64,000 bases of DNA from Virgisporangium aurantiacum (GCF_016863635.1 NZ_BOPG01000051.1:1-64000); one strand, 5' to 3'; shown: positions 1-8,790, counted from the first letter of the stretch. Notes: generated from the sequence alone by a model not told the origin. Numbers and translations: made by a program.

Positions 1-322
1 CAACGCCGGGAGCCGTAATCGTCAAGTGACGCGGCTGGGTTCTCGTGTTACGGCCAGTCCACGGCGACTGGACCGCCCGACTGACCGATGTTGACCCCGG
101 AGGCGGGTCGGTGGGCCTGGTCGACGGTATTCTCCGGGCCCGTTACCGAAACGGAGGAGCGGCAACGCCGCTCGTTCCGGGTGGGAGTCGTACCAGTTGC
201 CGCTTCCACCTCCTGACCCACCCGACCGAAGCCCAGGGCCTGGGCCACGCCCTCACAGAACGGCCTCAACGGGTAGGTCCCCACCGGCCGCCGGCGTCAT
301 CTCCGGCGGCCGGGGATACGGT
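1..322. other. No gene recognised at the left edge
   Basis: The first 322 bases contain only short overlapping open frames with no recognisable domain, signal peptide or convincing ribosome binding site. I see no RNA gene or repeat here. It lies downstream of the minus-strand DoxX gene and probably holds its 3' untranslated region. Confidence 0.4.
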
Positions 323-1003
323 CTACTTGAGCCAGGGTGCGCGTTGGACGAGCGGGGTTGCTGCCCATTGGCGGCCGAGTCCGAGGGTGTTGCCGGCGCC
401 GAGCAGGGCCAGCACGATCAGGATGGCGGCGTAGACCAGGTGGTCGTCCATGAACGGGTTGGTGGTCGGGGGTAGCACGGCGGTCCACATCATGATGGTC
501 AGCAGTGCTCCGGCGCCGGCGGCGATGCGCATTCCGATGCCCAGCAGCAGTGCCAGGCCGACACCGAGCAGGGCGGTCATGAACAGTGCATCGGCGATCC
601 CGGTCCCGGCGATGTTGTGGTAGAAGCCGTTGAACGGTCCCTTGGCCGAGCTGAGGAAGCCGTTGGTGGGGCTGCCGCCGTTGAACCAGGACCGCTCCGA
701 CGGGGTGGCGAAGCCGAGGCCGAATGCCTTGTCCAGGAATGCCCACAGGAAGACCCAGCCGAGGGCGATTCGGATACCGGCCAGCAGGTAGCGGGCCGCC
801 GTGGCCTCTCGCGGGCTCGGGTCGATGCTCGGGTGCCGCGTCGGGGCGCGGTCCTCCGGCCGGACGCGGCCGGTCGGGGCGTTATGTCCCGCGTCGGCGG
901 GCTGAGGGCCGGCCGGCATCGGACCGGTCAGCGGTGGTGCCAGCGTGCCGACGGGGGTTTCGGTGGATCGGTGGTTCCGGGCGATGTCGACCATCGCACT
1001 CAC
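323..1003 (-). CDS. DoxX-family membrane protein
   Basis: Predicted integral membrane protein of 226 residues. A proline- and arginine-rich cytoplasmic N-terminus of about 70 residues is followed by four hydrophobic segments (about 72-92, 138-158, 160-178 and 190-206). The segments AGIRIALGWVFLWAFLDK and LGVGLALLLGIGMRIAAGAG are typical of DoxX/thiosulfate:quinone oxidoreductase membrane subunits. Family members sit in redox or thiol-stress contexts, but the substrate of this one is unknown. A GTG start at 1003 (an in-frame ATG lies at 994) is preceded by AAGGAAT. It is divergent from the damaged corA homologue, and the shared upstream region carries two copies of a motif found again upstream of the gene at 4428. 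A thiosulfate oxidation role is not supported by any neighbour. Confidence 0.8.
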   Translation of the reverse strand: MSAMVDIARNHRSTETPVGTLAPPLTGPMPAGPQPADAGHNAPTGRVRPEDRAPTRHPSIDPSPREATAARYLLAGIRIALGWVFLWAFLDKAFGLGFATPSERSWFNGGSPTNGFLSSAKGPFNGFYHNIAGTGIADALFMTALLGVGLALLLGIGMRIAAGAGALLTIMMWTAVLPPTTNPFMDDHLVYAAILIVLALLGAGNTLGLGRQWAATPLVQRAPWLK

Positions 1004-1135
1004 ATTCCTTCAAGGTGCTCATTGAGCAGATACCCACGTCGCATAAACGCTCGCAGGTTGGATGACACATCGGACGGAGTGCGGAACGGCGCTGTTGCGC
1101 GGCTCCTGGCGCATCGATGGTGGAGAGGTTGACAC

Positions 1136-1159
1136 GACCACCGGGATCCCGAACGACAA
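1136..1159 (-). promoter_or_regulatory. Shared 24-bp motif, copy A (toward DoxX gene)
   Basis: Read toward the DoxX gene this is TTGTCG, TTCGGGAT, then CCCGGTGGTC. It matches copies at 1261-1284 and 4446-4469 and sits about 130 bases before the start. The inner TTCGGGA resembles the left half of the actinobacterial DosR/DevR box (TTSGGGAC). TTGTCG could instead be a -35 element. Role inferred from recurrence only. Confidence 0.45.
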
Positions 1160-1260
1160 CCTCACCATACGCCTATGGACAGGCTTCGGTGCGGGCGCGC
1201 AGCGGCCGGGAGCAATCGCGCCGGGCCGCCCGGTCCGGCACTGGTCGGCGTACAGTGAGG

Positions 1261-1284
1261 TTGTCGCTCCAGACCCCGGTGGCC
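1261..1284 (+). promoter_or_regulatory. Shared 24-bp motif, copy B (toward corA remnant)
   Basis: Read toward the corA remnant this is TTGTCG, CTCCAGAC, then CCCGGTGGCC, about 245 bases before its start. The six bases before TTGTCG (GTGAGG) are also shared with copy A. It keeps the same orientation relative to its downstream gene as the other two copies, which argues for a regulatory role rather than a mobile repeat. Confidence 0.45.
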
Positions 1285-1529
1285 GCAGCACGCCGCCGGT
1301 GGACGCCTCCACCGATCAGGGCCGAGACGGCCGGATCGAGTATCGAGCGCTCTCCTTGTCGCTGATGGCGACGGACCCCGCAGGCACTACCCGGTCCCCG
1401 GTCCACTGTGGACCAATACGCCGACCGCTCGCCCTGAGCTGGCCCGGGAGAGGATCTTCATGACAATCGTGTGGATCGCTGTCAAACACATGGTGGCCAA
1501 CCGCATCGGCGCCGAGGAGGAACACCAAT

Positions 1530-2526
1530 ATGAAGGATCGGGGCCAGCGGACGGCTGTTGCGGATCCGGCCGCCACCGCCGCCCCGAACCAGGTGACCGT
1601 CGATCCGGGCGCCATCGACCGCGATGAGCCCGAGCAGCGGCCAGGATCCAACGCTCGGGCCCGGACCCGGCTGTACCGCAACGGGGCATGCGTATCGCAC
1701 GATGTTCCCGTCGCTGCCATCGCCGGGCACCTGACCGATCCGACCACGGTGGTATGGCTGGACCTGTGCCGGCCGACACCCGCCGACTTCGCCATGGTCG
1801 ACACCCAGTTCGGGTTGCACGAACTGGCCATCGAGGACGCCCTGCAGCAGTCCCAGCGACCCAAGCTCGACCACTACCCGACCCACCTGTTTCTCAGCGC
1901 CTACGCCGTCACCCTGGACGCCGACGCCACCAGGGTGGACACCAGCGAGATCGCCGCGTTCATCACCGGCCAAGCGCTGATCACGGTCCGCCACGACGAC
2001 CGGTCCGACATGGCTTCGGTGCTTGCCCGCTGGGATGCCGCACCCGACCTGACCCGGCACGGCGTCGCGTTCCTGCTCCACGGCCTACTCGATCACCTCG
2101 TCGACGGCCACCTCGCCGCCGTACAACAGCTTGACGACGGCATCGAACAGCTCGACGATCTGCTCTTCGAGGAGCATCGGTCGCAAATCCAAGCAGTACA
2201 GCGCCGCTCGTTCCAGCTCCGCAAGAACCTCGTTGTAGTCCGCCGCGTGGTGCTGCCGATGCGGGACGTGCTCAGCACCCTGCTACGCCGTGACCTGACC
2301 ACCGTCGGCGAGGCGATGGCGCCCTACTTCCAGGACGCCTACGACCACGTCCTCCACCAGCTGGGCCGCGATCATCGCCGTCCCCACCGCGATCACCGGC
2401 TTCTACGGCCAGAACCTCCCCTACCCCGGTAGCGGCACCCACTGGGGTGTCCTGCTGTCCACCGCCCTGATCGCCGCCATGTCCGCCGCGCTCTACGCCA
2501 CCTTCAAGCACAAGGACTGGCTCTGA
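1530..2526 (+). pseudogene. corA-like Mg2+ transporter, internal deletion and frameshift
   Basis: The first frame (1530 to about 2357) encodes the cytoplasmic funnel and stalk of a CorA/MgtE-type divalent cation channel: WLDLCRPTPADF, IEDALQQSQRPKLDHYPTH, then a helical stretch ending YFQDAYDHVL. The frame then changes. From 2356 to 2526 a second frame encodes the C-terminal membrane part, with TSWAAIIAVPTAITGFYGQN, the CorA-type GxN signature as GQN, a second membrane helix and the basic end KHKDWL. In intact relatives about 35 residues lie between YDHVL and TSWAA, so roughly 100 bases have been lost and the frame broken. The first frame runs on to a stop at 2432. No functional channel is expected unless the assembly is wrong at about 2355. 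Confidence 0.8.
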
Positions 2527-2544
2527 CAACCAGAAGGGACCACC

Positions 2545-3570
2545 ATGACCCCCGACTCAGCTCCCCATCCGACCGACGTCCGGGCCGGCTCCCCGGCAGT
2601 GGCCGCTGCGCTGGCCGCTGCACTGTCCGCTGCGGTCGCCTCGGCGGGCCTCGCCCCGTCGATCCACAACACCCAGCCGTGGCAGTGGCGCATGACCGGC
2701 GACAGCCTCGACCTCCACCTCGAACCCAGCCGCCTCCTCGACGTCGCCGACCCCGACGCACGCCTGGCGACGCTGAGCTGTGGCGCCGCCCTGCACCACG
2801 CCCGGGTCAGCCTGGCCGCGCAGGGTTGGCGCGCCACCGTGACCCGCATACCCGACCCCGCACACCCCGAACACCTCGCACACCTGCAGGCGGACGGCCC
2901 AGCGCGGGTCGATCCGCCGACAGTGCGCCGCGCGCAGGCCATCCGTCTGCGCCACACCGACCGGCGGCCGCTGTCCGGTCCCCGGATCGGACCTGACGAG
3001 CTACGCGCGATCACCAGAGCCGTCCAGGCCGAAGGCACATCGCTCCACGTCCTGAGCCGGGACCAGGTCATCGACCTCGCGACAGCGGCCGACCACGCCC
3101 ACCACACCGAGCTCCACGAGGCCCGGTGGCAGGCGGAACTCGCGTACTGGACCGGCGGCACCCGCCCGACCGGCACCGGCATCCCCGACACCGCCATCCC
3201 CGCGCGACCACCACAGACCACCGTCCCCGGCCGCGACTTCGGCCACCACGGCGACCTGCCGATCGGCGACGGACACGACCGGACGGCGACATTCGCCATC
3301 CTCTACGGCCACGCCGACCAACCCCTGGACTGGCTCCACGCCGGAGAGGCATTATCCGCCGCCTGGCTCACCGCCACCGAAATCGGCGCCTCCCTACTAC
3401 CCCTCAGCGCCACCATCGAAATGATCAGCACCCGACAGGCGATGCGCGTCCTGCTGTCCAGCGTCGGATACCCACACCTCGTCCTACGCCTCGGCACCGT
3501 CAACCCGAACGACGCCCGACCGGACCACGCTCCCCGACTACCGACCGACCAGATCATCGACAGCTCCTGA
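2545..3570 (+). CDS. Acg-family FMN-binding nitroreductase-like oxidoreductase
   Basis: Intact 341-residue protein of the Acg (Rv2032-like) branch of the nitroreductase fold. The diagnostic APSIHNTQPWQW lies near residues 37-48, followed by HLEPSRLLDVADPDAR and the second nitroreductase-like half with RLRHTDRRPLSG. The C-terminal region carries DWLHAGEALSAAWLTATEIG and a terminal LVLRLG. Acg proteins bind FMN but usually lack normal nitroreductase activity, and in mycobacteria they belong to the hypoxia/dormancy regulon. It begins 18 bases after the corA remnant, with AGAAGGGACC before the ATG, so the two were probably co-transcribed. It is the only clearly intact soluble enzyme in this degraded patch. 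The substrate is unknown. Confidence 0.85.
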   Translation: MTPDSAPHPTDVRAGSPAVAAALAAALSAAVASAGLAPSIHNTQPWQWRMTGDSLDLHLEPSRLLDVADPDARLATLSCGAALHHARVSLAAQGWRATVTRIPDPAHPEHLAHLQADGPARVDPPTVRRAQAIRLRHTDRRPLSGPRIGPDELRAITRAVQAEGTSLHVLSRDQVIDLATAADHAHHTELHEARWQAELAYWTGGTRPTGTGIPDTAIPARPPQTTVPGRDFGHHGDLPIGDGHDRTATFAILYGHADQPLDWLHAGEALSAAWLTATEIGASLLPLSATIEMISTRQAMRVLLSSVGYPHLVLRLGTVNPNDARPDHAPRLPTDQIIDSS

Positions 3571-3651
3571 CATCGGCCCGTGAGAAGGGAGCCGTGACCG
3601 TCGACAAGCACTCGCCCCCGCACAACCAAGGACACGGTGGTGGTGCGGTCG

Positions 3652-4428
3652 TTACAGGTCCTTGGTGACGGTGAGGAGTACCGCGGCTTCGTCGAGGGCC
3701 TCGAGGCTGTGCCGGGAGTCCGGGACGATCAGCAGATCTCCGGCGCTGCCGTCCCACGACGTGTCACCGGCCACGAGGCGGACCCGCCCGTGCAGAACCT
3801 GGACGGTGGAACTGCTGCGACCGCTGGAGGCCGCCGATCGTGAGGTGATTGCCCATCTGCTCGATCGGATGCGCGTCGTAGTAGACGCCGGAATCCGGTC
3901 CGTCGCCGAGGGAGTAGAACACCACCCAGTTGGCCCCGGGGTGCTGTGCCGGGTCCAGTACAGCCGCAGATGATCGGACAGGATCTGCAGCCCCGACCGC
4001 ATGATGAACAGCAGCAGGAACAGATTGAGAAAATGCTGCACACCGACCCACAGCGGAGTCCCGGTACCCGACGCCCGACCGGTCGGCTCGACCGTGCCGG
4101 GATACCGCGAGATGAACTCCCGCACCACCGGCATCCCGCGCAGGCCCTTCGCCACCGCCACCGCCACGAGGAGAACCACGAACCCGATCGGCAGCAACCA
4201 GAGCAGGTTGAACCACCGGCTACGCCCGACCCGCACCCGCGGCGCGATCCCCCGCGCGACCGGAACCGAACCAGACCAGGTAGCCGGATCCACGACCTGC
4301 CCGCCCCGGGTCAACTCCGACCGGAAACTGTCGATGACCGCCGCCCCTGCCTCGGGTGGACGCACCGAGACCGGCGTCGCCGACTCACTCATCATCTGCC
4401 GCCGAACCGCCGAGGATGCTGCCGTCAC
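3652..4428 (-). pseudogene. Broken cytochrome b-like / cupin chimera
   Basis: The N-terminal half resembles the membrane cytochrome-b-like module that precedes a sulfite-oxidase-type molybdopterin domain: RSRWFNLLWLLPIGFVVLLV, GVQHFLNLFLLLFIMRSGLQ, then LSDHLRLYWTRHSTPG. The expected molybdopterin domain is absent. A low-complexity Ser/Thr/Arg stretch follows, which looks like out-of-frame reading. The last 55 residues are the end of a small actinobacterial cupin: TVQVLHGRVRLVAGDTSW, GSAGDLLIVPDSRHSLEAL. The open frame is therefore best read as the fusion of two truncated genes by deletion, with a frame disturbance around 3800-3935. Either end alone is convincing. A functional 258-residue fusion is unlikely but not excluded. 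Confidence 0.65.
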
Positions 4429-5054
4429 CAGCGAAATACTGGATCGGCCACCGGGGTCCCGAGCGACAATGCCGACTCTACGCCGCTTCGCCCGTCCCGG
4501 CCCGACGACCAGCTGCCGGGATGACCAGCGCCAAGACTGCGCCGACAGTGAAACGGCGTACAGTTGACCGGGCGAGTGGGCTCACCCGCCAACACCCAGG
4601 TCAGCGTCCGCGCTGGCAAATGTTCGCCGCCGCCCAGACCCCAGCGGTCGTATGACTACGTCCAGAGTCCCGTCGGGCCTGGCCGACGTGATTCGCTGGA
4701 CACTGACCCGCGACCGACGGACCCGGCCCAGCGCACGCGAACTGGCTACGGTGGCCGAACGCCCAACGACAATCCGGCCGGCGCCAGCGGACCCTGGGCG
4801 GCGACGAGCCACCTGATGAACCCGACAAGCACCCGAGGGCCGCAACTCGCGACCTGACACCCGCACCGGCGCCCAGGCTGCCCAGTTTCGACAGATGGAG
4901 ACACGACATGGCCGAGCCGGAGCCGTCGCCTTCCGGTCGGTCTTCGTCGTGGACCAGGAGGCGGTCGACCAGGACACGGGGGCCGGGGGCGAGGCGGTGC
5001 AGATGGCAACTCGGCCGGTCGTTGCCGCGGTCGGAGGACGTCGGGCGCGGCGCG
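4429..5054. other. Gene-free stretch between stress patch and exporter
   Basis: About 625 bases with only short unconvincing frames on both strands. Apart from motif copy C at its left end I see no RNA gene, terminator or repeat of note. A partial resemblance to the motif (CGAACGCCCAACGACAAT) near 4752-4769 is too weak to call. Confidence 0.4.
4446..4469 (-). promoter_or_regulatory. Shared 24-bp motif, copy C (toward cytochrome b/cupin remnant)
   Basis: Read toward the gene at 4428 this is TTGTCG, CTCGGGAC, then CCCGGTGGCC. It differs from copy B at only two positions. It lies 18 bases before the listed start, or about 54 before a later ATG. It supports a common regulator for this cluster. 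Confidence 0.45.
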
Positions 5055-6299
5055 CTACCGGCGTAGTGCCTCGGCCGGCTCGATCCGGGCGGCGCGTAGC
5101 GCCGGATAGAGACCGGCGACCAGGCCGACCACCGTGCCCGCCAGCGGTGCCGGCAGCACGGTCGCCGGTTCCAGCGTCGCCGTCCAGTGCCGGGCCAGCG
5201 CCACCAGAACGACCGTCACCACGCCGACGCTCGTGCCGATCAGGCCGCCGAGCGTGCCGAGCACCGTCGACTCGGTGAGGAACTGGGCCGCCACGTGTCG
5301 CCGCCGCGCGCCGAGCGAGCGGCGCAGGCCGATCTCACCGGTCCGTTCGAGCACCGCCACGAGGGTCGTGTTGGCGATGCCGATCGCGCCGACGGCGAGG
5401 GAGATACCGGCCAGCAACAGGAACAGCGCGTTGAGGTCGCCGGCGACCGTGTTGCGCAACGACTTCGGGTCCGGTGGCGCGGTCACCTTGAACCGGCCCG
5501 GCGCGTCCGGACGCAGCGCGACCGCCGCCTGTGCGGCGACCACCTGCGCGGCGCCGAGCCGGGTCTCGATGAGCATGCGGGCCCGCGGCTCGACCGGCGG
5601 CCCGTAGTCGGCCAGCGCGGTGGTGCTCGGAATGACGATCGACAGCAACGCCTCCGGTTGCCGGCGGAGGTCGTCGATGATTCCGATGACGGTGAACGGC
5701 GTGCCGTCGACGAACACCGCCGGTGCGGCGTCGAGACGGGTCAGGCCGAGGCGGGTGGCGGCGGCCCGGCCGAGCACCGCGACCCGCTCCGCGCGGGACT
5801 GGTGGAAGCCGTCGAAGAGCCGCCCGGTGCGCATCCGCGGTCGCATCGCGACGAGCGCGCCCGGGTCGGCCGCCATCAGCGTCAGGCCGGCGCCGTCGTC
5901 GGTCGGACCGGACGCCGGGCCGGCCGGACCGGTCGTCACCCGGACGCCGCGGGTGGGTACCGGCCACCAGACGCCCGCGGCGACCACGCCGGTCACCGCG
6001 TGGATCCGGGTACCCGCGTCGGGCGGGAACGAGATCGCGGTGTCGAGGTGGTCGCCGGTGCCGACGTCGTCGACCGTCACCTCGGTGGCGGCCAGCACGG
6101 TGAACCGGCGGTCGATCTGGCCGCCCGCCGTCGCGGTGAGGCCGAGAACCGCGACGAACGAGCCGATGCCGAGGATCGCGCCGAGCATCGTGAGCACGGA
6201 CCGCGCCGGCCGTTGCAGGATCCCGGCGAGCGCCTCGGCCACCAGGTCGGCGCCGCGCAGTCGCGACGGTTCGACGACGCGGTCACACCGGCGCGGCAT
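5055..6299 (-). CDS. MacB/FtsX-type ABC transporter permease
   Basis: Permease of 414 residues with the MacB topology. An N-terminal membrane helix (about residues 35-58, RSVLTMLGAILGIGSFVAVL) is followed by a large extracytoplasmic domain of about 220 residues. Three C-terminal helices come next, within FLLLAGISLAVGAIGIANTT, TLGGLIGTSVGVVTVVLVAL and PLAGTVVGLVAGLYPALRAA. The FtsX-family signature ERTGEIGLRRSLGA lies between them. It overlaps the ATPase gene by 17 bases and is last in a three-gene unit with the ATPase and an adaptor. MacB-type pumps work by coupled movement of the outside domain rather than by a classical substrate channel. The cargo is unknown; the neighbouring secreted inhibitor and lipoprotein are candidates. 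Confidence 0.88.
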   Translation of the reverse strand: MPRRCDRVVEPSRLRGADLVAEALAGILQRPARSVLTMLGAILGIGSFVAVLGLTATAGGQIDRRFTVLAATEVTVDDVGTGDHLDTAISFPPDAGTRIHAVTGVVAAGVWWPVPTRGVRVTTGPAGPASGPTDDGAGLTLMAADPGALVAMRPRMRTGRLFDGFHQSRAERVAVLGRAAATRLGLTRLDAAPAVFVDGTPFTVIGIIDDLRRQPEALLSIVIPSTTALADYGPPVEPRARMLIETRLGAAQVVAAQAAVALRPDAPGRFKVTAPPDPKSLRNTVAGDLNALFLLLAGISLAVGAIGIANTTLVAVLERTGEIGLRRSLGARRRHVAAQFLTESTVLGTLGGLIGTSVGVVTVVLVALARHWTATLEPATVLPAPLAGTVVGLVAGLYPALRAARIEPAEALRR

Positions 6300-6960
6300 C
6301 GAGGACCCCGTCCCGGATGGTCACGACCCGGGAAGCGCGGCGCGCGACGTCCGGGTCGTGCGTGATCATGACGATCGTGATGCCGTCGTCGCGCAACCCG
6401 GCGAACAGCGCCAGCACATCGCGGGCGGTGGCCGTGTCGAGGTTTCCGGTCGGCTCGTCGCAGAGCAGGACGCGGGGCCGGTGGACGAGCGCGCGGGCGA
6501 TCGCCACCCGCTGGCGCTCGCCGCCGGACATGGTGGCAGGCACCGCCGTACGTCGGTGGGCCAGGCCGACCCGGTCGAGCGCCTCGGCGGCCGCGCGCAG
6601 TCGGGCCGACCGGCGCACCCCGCTGTACAACTGCCCGAGCGCCACGTTCTCCACTGCGCTGCGCAACGGCAGCAGGTGGAAGGACTGGAAGACGAACCCG
6701 ATCCGGTGACCGCGCAACGAGGTCCGGTCACGGTCGCCGAGTGCGCCGACGTCGGTGCCGTCGAGCCGGTACCGGCCGACCGTCGGCCGGTCGAGCAGCC
6801 CCAGCACGTTGAGGATCGTGGACTTTCCCGACCCCGACGGGCCGACCACCGCGAGGTGCTCGCCGGCGGCGACGGTGAGGTCGCAGGGACGCAACGCGTG
6901 GACCGGTGGCGGCCCGGGATACGTCACCCCGATCCCGGTCAGCTCGATCGCCGCGGTCAC
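6283..6960 (-). CDS. ABC transporter ATP-binding protein (MacB/LolD type)
   Basis: A 225-residue nucleotide-binding subunit with every motif intact: Walker A GPSGSGKST, Q-loop GFVFQSFHLLP, signature MSGGERQRVAIARAL, Walker B VLLCDEPTG with catalytic Glu, and a switch His in MITHDPDVARR. The sequence HRIGFVFQSFHLLPLRSAVENV is typical of the LolD/MacB class. The GTG start overlaps the adaptor stop in a GTGA junction, and its 3' end overlaps the permease. The three genes should be translated as a coupled unit. It hydrolyses ATP to drive the permease at the cytoplasmic face. Confidence 0.93.
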   Translation of the reverse strand: MTAAIELTGIGVTYPGPPPVHALRPCDLTVAAGEHLAVVGPSGSGKSTILNVLGLLDRPTVGRYRLDGTDVGALGDRDRTSLRGHRIGFVFQSFHLLPLRSAVENVALGQLYSGVRRSARLRAAAEALDRVGLAHRRTAVPATMSGGERQRVAIARALVHRPRVLLCDEPTGNLDTATARDVLALFAGLRDDGITIVMITHDPDVARRASRVVTIRDGVLDAAPV

Positions 6961-8306
6961 CGGCCGACCACCACCCGGTCACCGGGTTCGAGCCCGCCCT
7001 CGCGCGGTACCACCTCGACGAACCCGTCGCCGGACAGGCCCGGGGTCACCGGGATCCGCGCTCCGTCCACTGTGGACACCGAGGTGGTGCCGTCGGCGGC
7101 CGACGACACGGCCGACAGCGGCACGACGAGAACCTCGCCCGCGGTCTGCGCGGCGACGATGACGAGCCGGACGTCCCGGCCCGCCCACTGTGCGTCGAGC
7201 GGACCCGCCGGCGTCACGACGACGGGCAGGTACGGCGTCGCCGGCGCCGCCTGCCCCTGCGATTCGGCCGGTGCATCGGTGGTGACCCCGCCGACCGCGG
7301 TGACGGTACCGGTGGCCGCCGCCGCGATCCCCTCGCCGGCGATCTCGACCCGCAGGCCGGGTTTCAGTACCGGCGCCTGGTCGGGCCGCAGGCGCGCGGT
7401 GACCCGCAACGCGCCGGCGCTGAGCGTGATGAGCGGCGCCTTGACCTGATCGCCGACGGCGGCCGAGAACTGGCTCACCCGGGCCGGGAACGACGGCAGG
7501 AACACCAACTCCGCGAGCGGCATCATGGGGCCGGTCCGCGCGACGAGGTCGGCGTAGGCCTGCTGCGCCCGCGTGAGTGTCTTGCGGAGGTAGGCGAGCT
7601 GGACGGAAAGCGGTTCCTCCCCCGCCCCCGCGGTGGACGGTTCCGGGTGGCCCTCGGCGATTCTCCGGACCATCGTGTCGACCGCGCGCTGCGCGACGTC
7701 GACGGCGTCCTGCGCCGCGAACAGCGCCTCCTGGTCGGCGACGCCACCCGGCCCGCCGGTGTCGGCGGCCTCGTGTCCCACCGCCGCGTACAGCTTCCGG
7801 ACCGCCGCCTTGGTGGCCGGTCCGAACCGGCCCGCCCGGTCGCCGCCGGCGTAGTGGCCCAGCGTCCGCAGCGCTTCCTGAAGCTGCCGGACGTCGTCGC
7901 CCGCGGCGCCCGGACGCAGGTCGCGGTAGGCGGGAACCGTGCCGGGCAGAGCGATCAACGGCCGGCCCGACACTTCGAGCAGGACGTCGCCGGGCTCCAC
8001 CGTCGCACCGCGCGCGACCCGCACCGCGGTCACCACCTGGGCCCCGGTGCCGGCCGCGGCCGCGACCGGGGTGACCTCGACCGTGGCCGACGCCGCGACC
8101 GTTCCCCGCGCGGTCACGGTCTGCGTGAGCACCCGCCGCTCCACCGGCGCGGTGAGCACCGACGGGTCCGGCGGCCGGGTCTCGGCGGCGATCTGGGCCG
8201 GTGACTTGACGGCCGTGGATCCGATGAGTCCCGCGGTCGACAGCAGCGTGCTGCCCAGCACGGCCGCGACGACGGCCCGGCGCCGCCCGCGCACGTCCGG
8301 CATCAC
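6957..8306 (-). CDS. MacA/HlyD-type adaptor with peptidoglycan-binding domain
   Basis: A 449-residue extracytoplasmic adaptor. An N-terminal signal or anchor helix (RRAVVAAVLGSTLLSTAGLI) is followed by a split biotinyl-lipoyl-like domain (TVTARGTVAASATVEVTP, VARGATVEPGDVLLEVSGRP). A peptidoglycan-binding-1 domain comes next (about residues 130-165, GDDVRQLQEALRTLGHY, RFGPATKAAVRKLY). It is followed by a helical region and a beta-barrel-like C-terminus. Gram-positive MacA-like adaptors of this layout sit between the membrane pump and the wall. It is the first gene of the exporter operon. A hairpin at 8332-8368 separates it from the upstream inhibitor gene. Confidence 0.88.
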   Translation of the reverse strand: MMPDVRGRRRAVVAAVLGSTLLSTAGLIGSTAVKSPAQIAAETRPPDPSVLTAPVERRVLTQTVTARGTVAASATVEVTPVAAAAGTGAQVVTAVRVARGATVEPGDVLLEVSGRPLIALPGTVPAYRDLRPGAAGDDVRQLQEALRTLGHYAGGDRAGRFGPATKAAVRKLYAAVGHEAADTGGPGGVADQEALFAAQDAVDVAQRAVDTMVRRIAEGHPEPSTAGAGEEPLSVQLAYLRKTLTRAQQAYADLVARTGPMMPLAELVFLPSFPARVSQFSAAVGDQVKAPLITLSAGALRVTARLRPDQAPVLKPGLRVEIAGEGIAAAATGTVTAVGGVTTDAPAESQGQAAPATPYLPVVVTPAGPLDAQWAGRDVRLVIVAAQTAGEVLVVPLSAVSSAADGTTSVSTVDGARIPVTPGLSGDGFVEVVPREGGLEPGDRVVVGR

Positions 8307-8331
8307 TGTCCCTTCGACGGTACGGTGGGGA

Positions 8332-8368
8332 CCTGCGTCCGTGTCGGTTCAGGCGGCACGGACGCAGG
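8332..8368 (-). terminator. Hairpin terminator after the I36-type inhibitor gene
   Basis: A perfect 12-bp stem (CCTGCGTCCGTG at 8332-8343 with CACGGACGCAGG at 8357-8368) closes a 13-base loop. It begins 13 bases beyond the stop of the minus-strand gene at 8382. There is no U-tract, which is usual for high-GC actinobacteria. Confidence 0.7.
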
Positions 8369-8381
8369 CGTCACCTACGGG

Positions 8382-8741
8382 TCAGACCAGGTAGCGGAAC
8401 GAGCTGTACTGTTCGTCGTAGCGCACCTGGTTCACGGTGGCCCACGACGCGATGTCCTCGTAGTTCCCCCGCCACAGCGAGGCGGTGTAGAAGCGCGCCG
8501 ACGAGCTCGTCCAGCTGTCGATCGAGCTGATGTTGTCGTTCGTGTTCACGCCGTTGCTGAAATGGTTGCCGTTGTTGAAGTTCGTGTCGGCGACGTTGAA
8601 CCCCTCCACCGGACCCGTCACGTTCGGGTTCTGAAAGACGCAGAGCGCGTCGCCGCAGTAGTCCGCGAGGGCCGGCGTCGACACGCCGACCGTGGCCGCC
8701 CCGCCGAGCAGTACGGCGGCGACGATTCCCTTGATATTCAC
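8382..8741 (-). CDS. Secreted peptidase-inhibitor I36-like small protein
   Basis: A 119-residue exported protein. A signal peptide (VAAVLLGGAATVGVSTPALA) ends at an ALA cleavage site near residue 26. The mature part starts DYCGDALCVFQNPN and has the beta/gamma-crystallin-like pattern of streptomycete I36 (SMI-type) metalloproteinase inhibitors: CVFQNPNVTG, then a repeated N-rich stretch with SSIDSWTSSSARFY. Only two cysteines are present. The GTG start at 8741 is preceded by a strong GGAGG. It lies upstream of the exporter genes on the same strand but is closed off by a hairpin terminator. Protease inhibition is inferred from the family. Confidence 0.75.
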   Translation of the reverse strand: MNIKGIVAAVLLGGAATVGVSTPALADYCGDALCVFQNPNVTGPVEGFNVADTNFNNGNHFSNGVNTNDNISSIDSWTSSSARFYTASLWRGNYEDIASWATVNQVRYDEQYSSFRYLV

Positions 8742-8790
8742 GACATCCTCCTATGACATGACCGGCGCTCGATCGAGGCCGGGCTGGTGC

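Larger units (their letters stand above)
1004..1529. other. Divergent intergenic region with two motif copies
   Basis: This 526-base gap separates the DoxX gene from the corA remnant. The open frames in it have no recognisable product. It contains two copies of a 24-bp motif in opposite orientation, each pointing to its nearer gene (annotated separately). Because the copies are inverted, 12 bases at 1154-1165 are exactly complementary to 1255-1266. I see no insertion sequence or RNA gene. Confidence 0.5.

Noticed and set aside
1136..1284. Inverted repeat read as insertion-sequence ends
   Set aside because: The two copies enclose only about 100 bases, and a third copy before another gene fits a regulatory motif better.
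4582..4977. Open frames in the gap before the exporter
   Set aside because: No domain, poor codon pattern and mutual overlap on both strands.
5187..8204. Several long plus-strand open frames across the exporter region
   Set aside because: They are antisense shadows of the permease, ATPase and adaptor genes, which have complete domain motifs on the minus strand.
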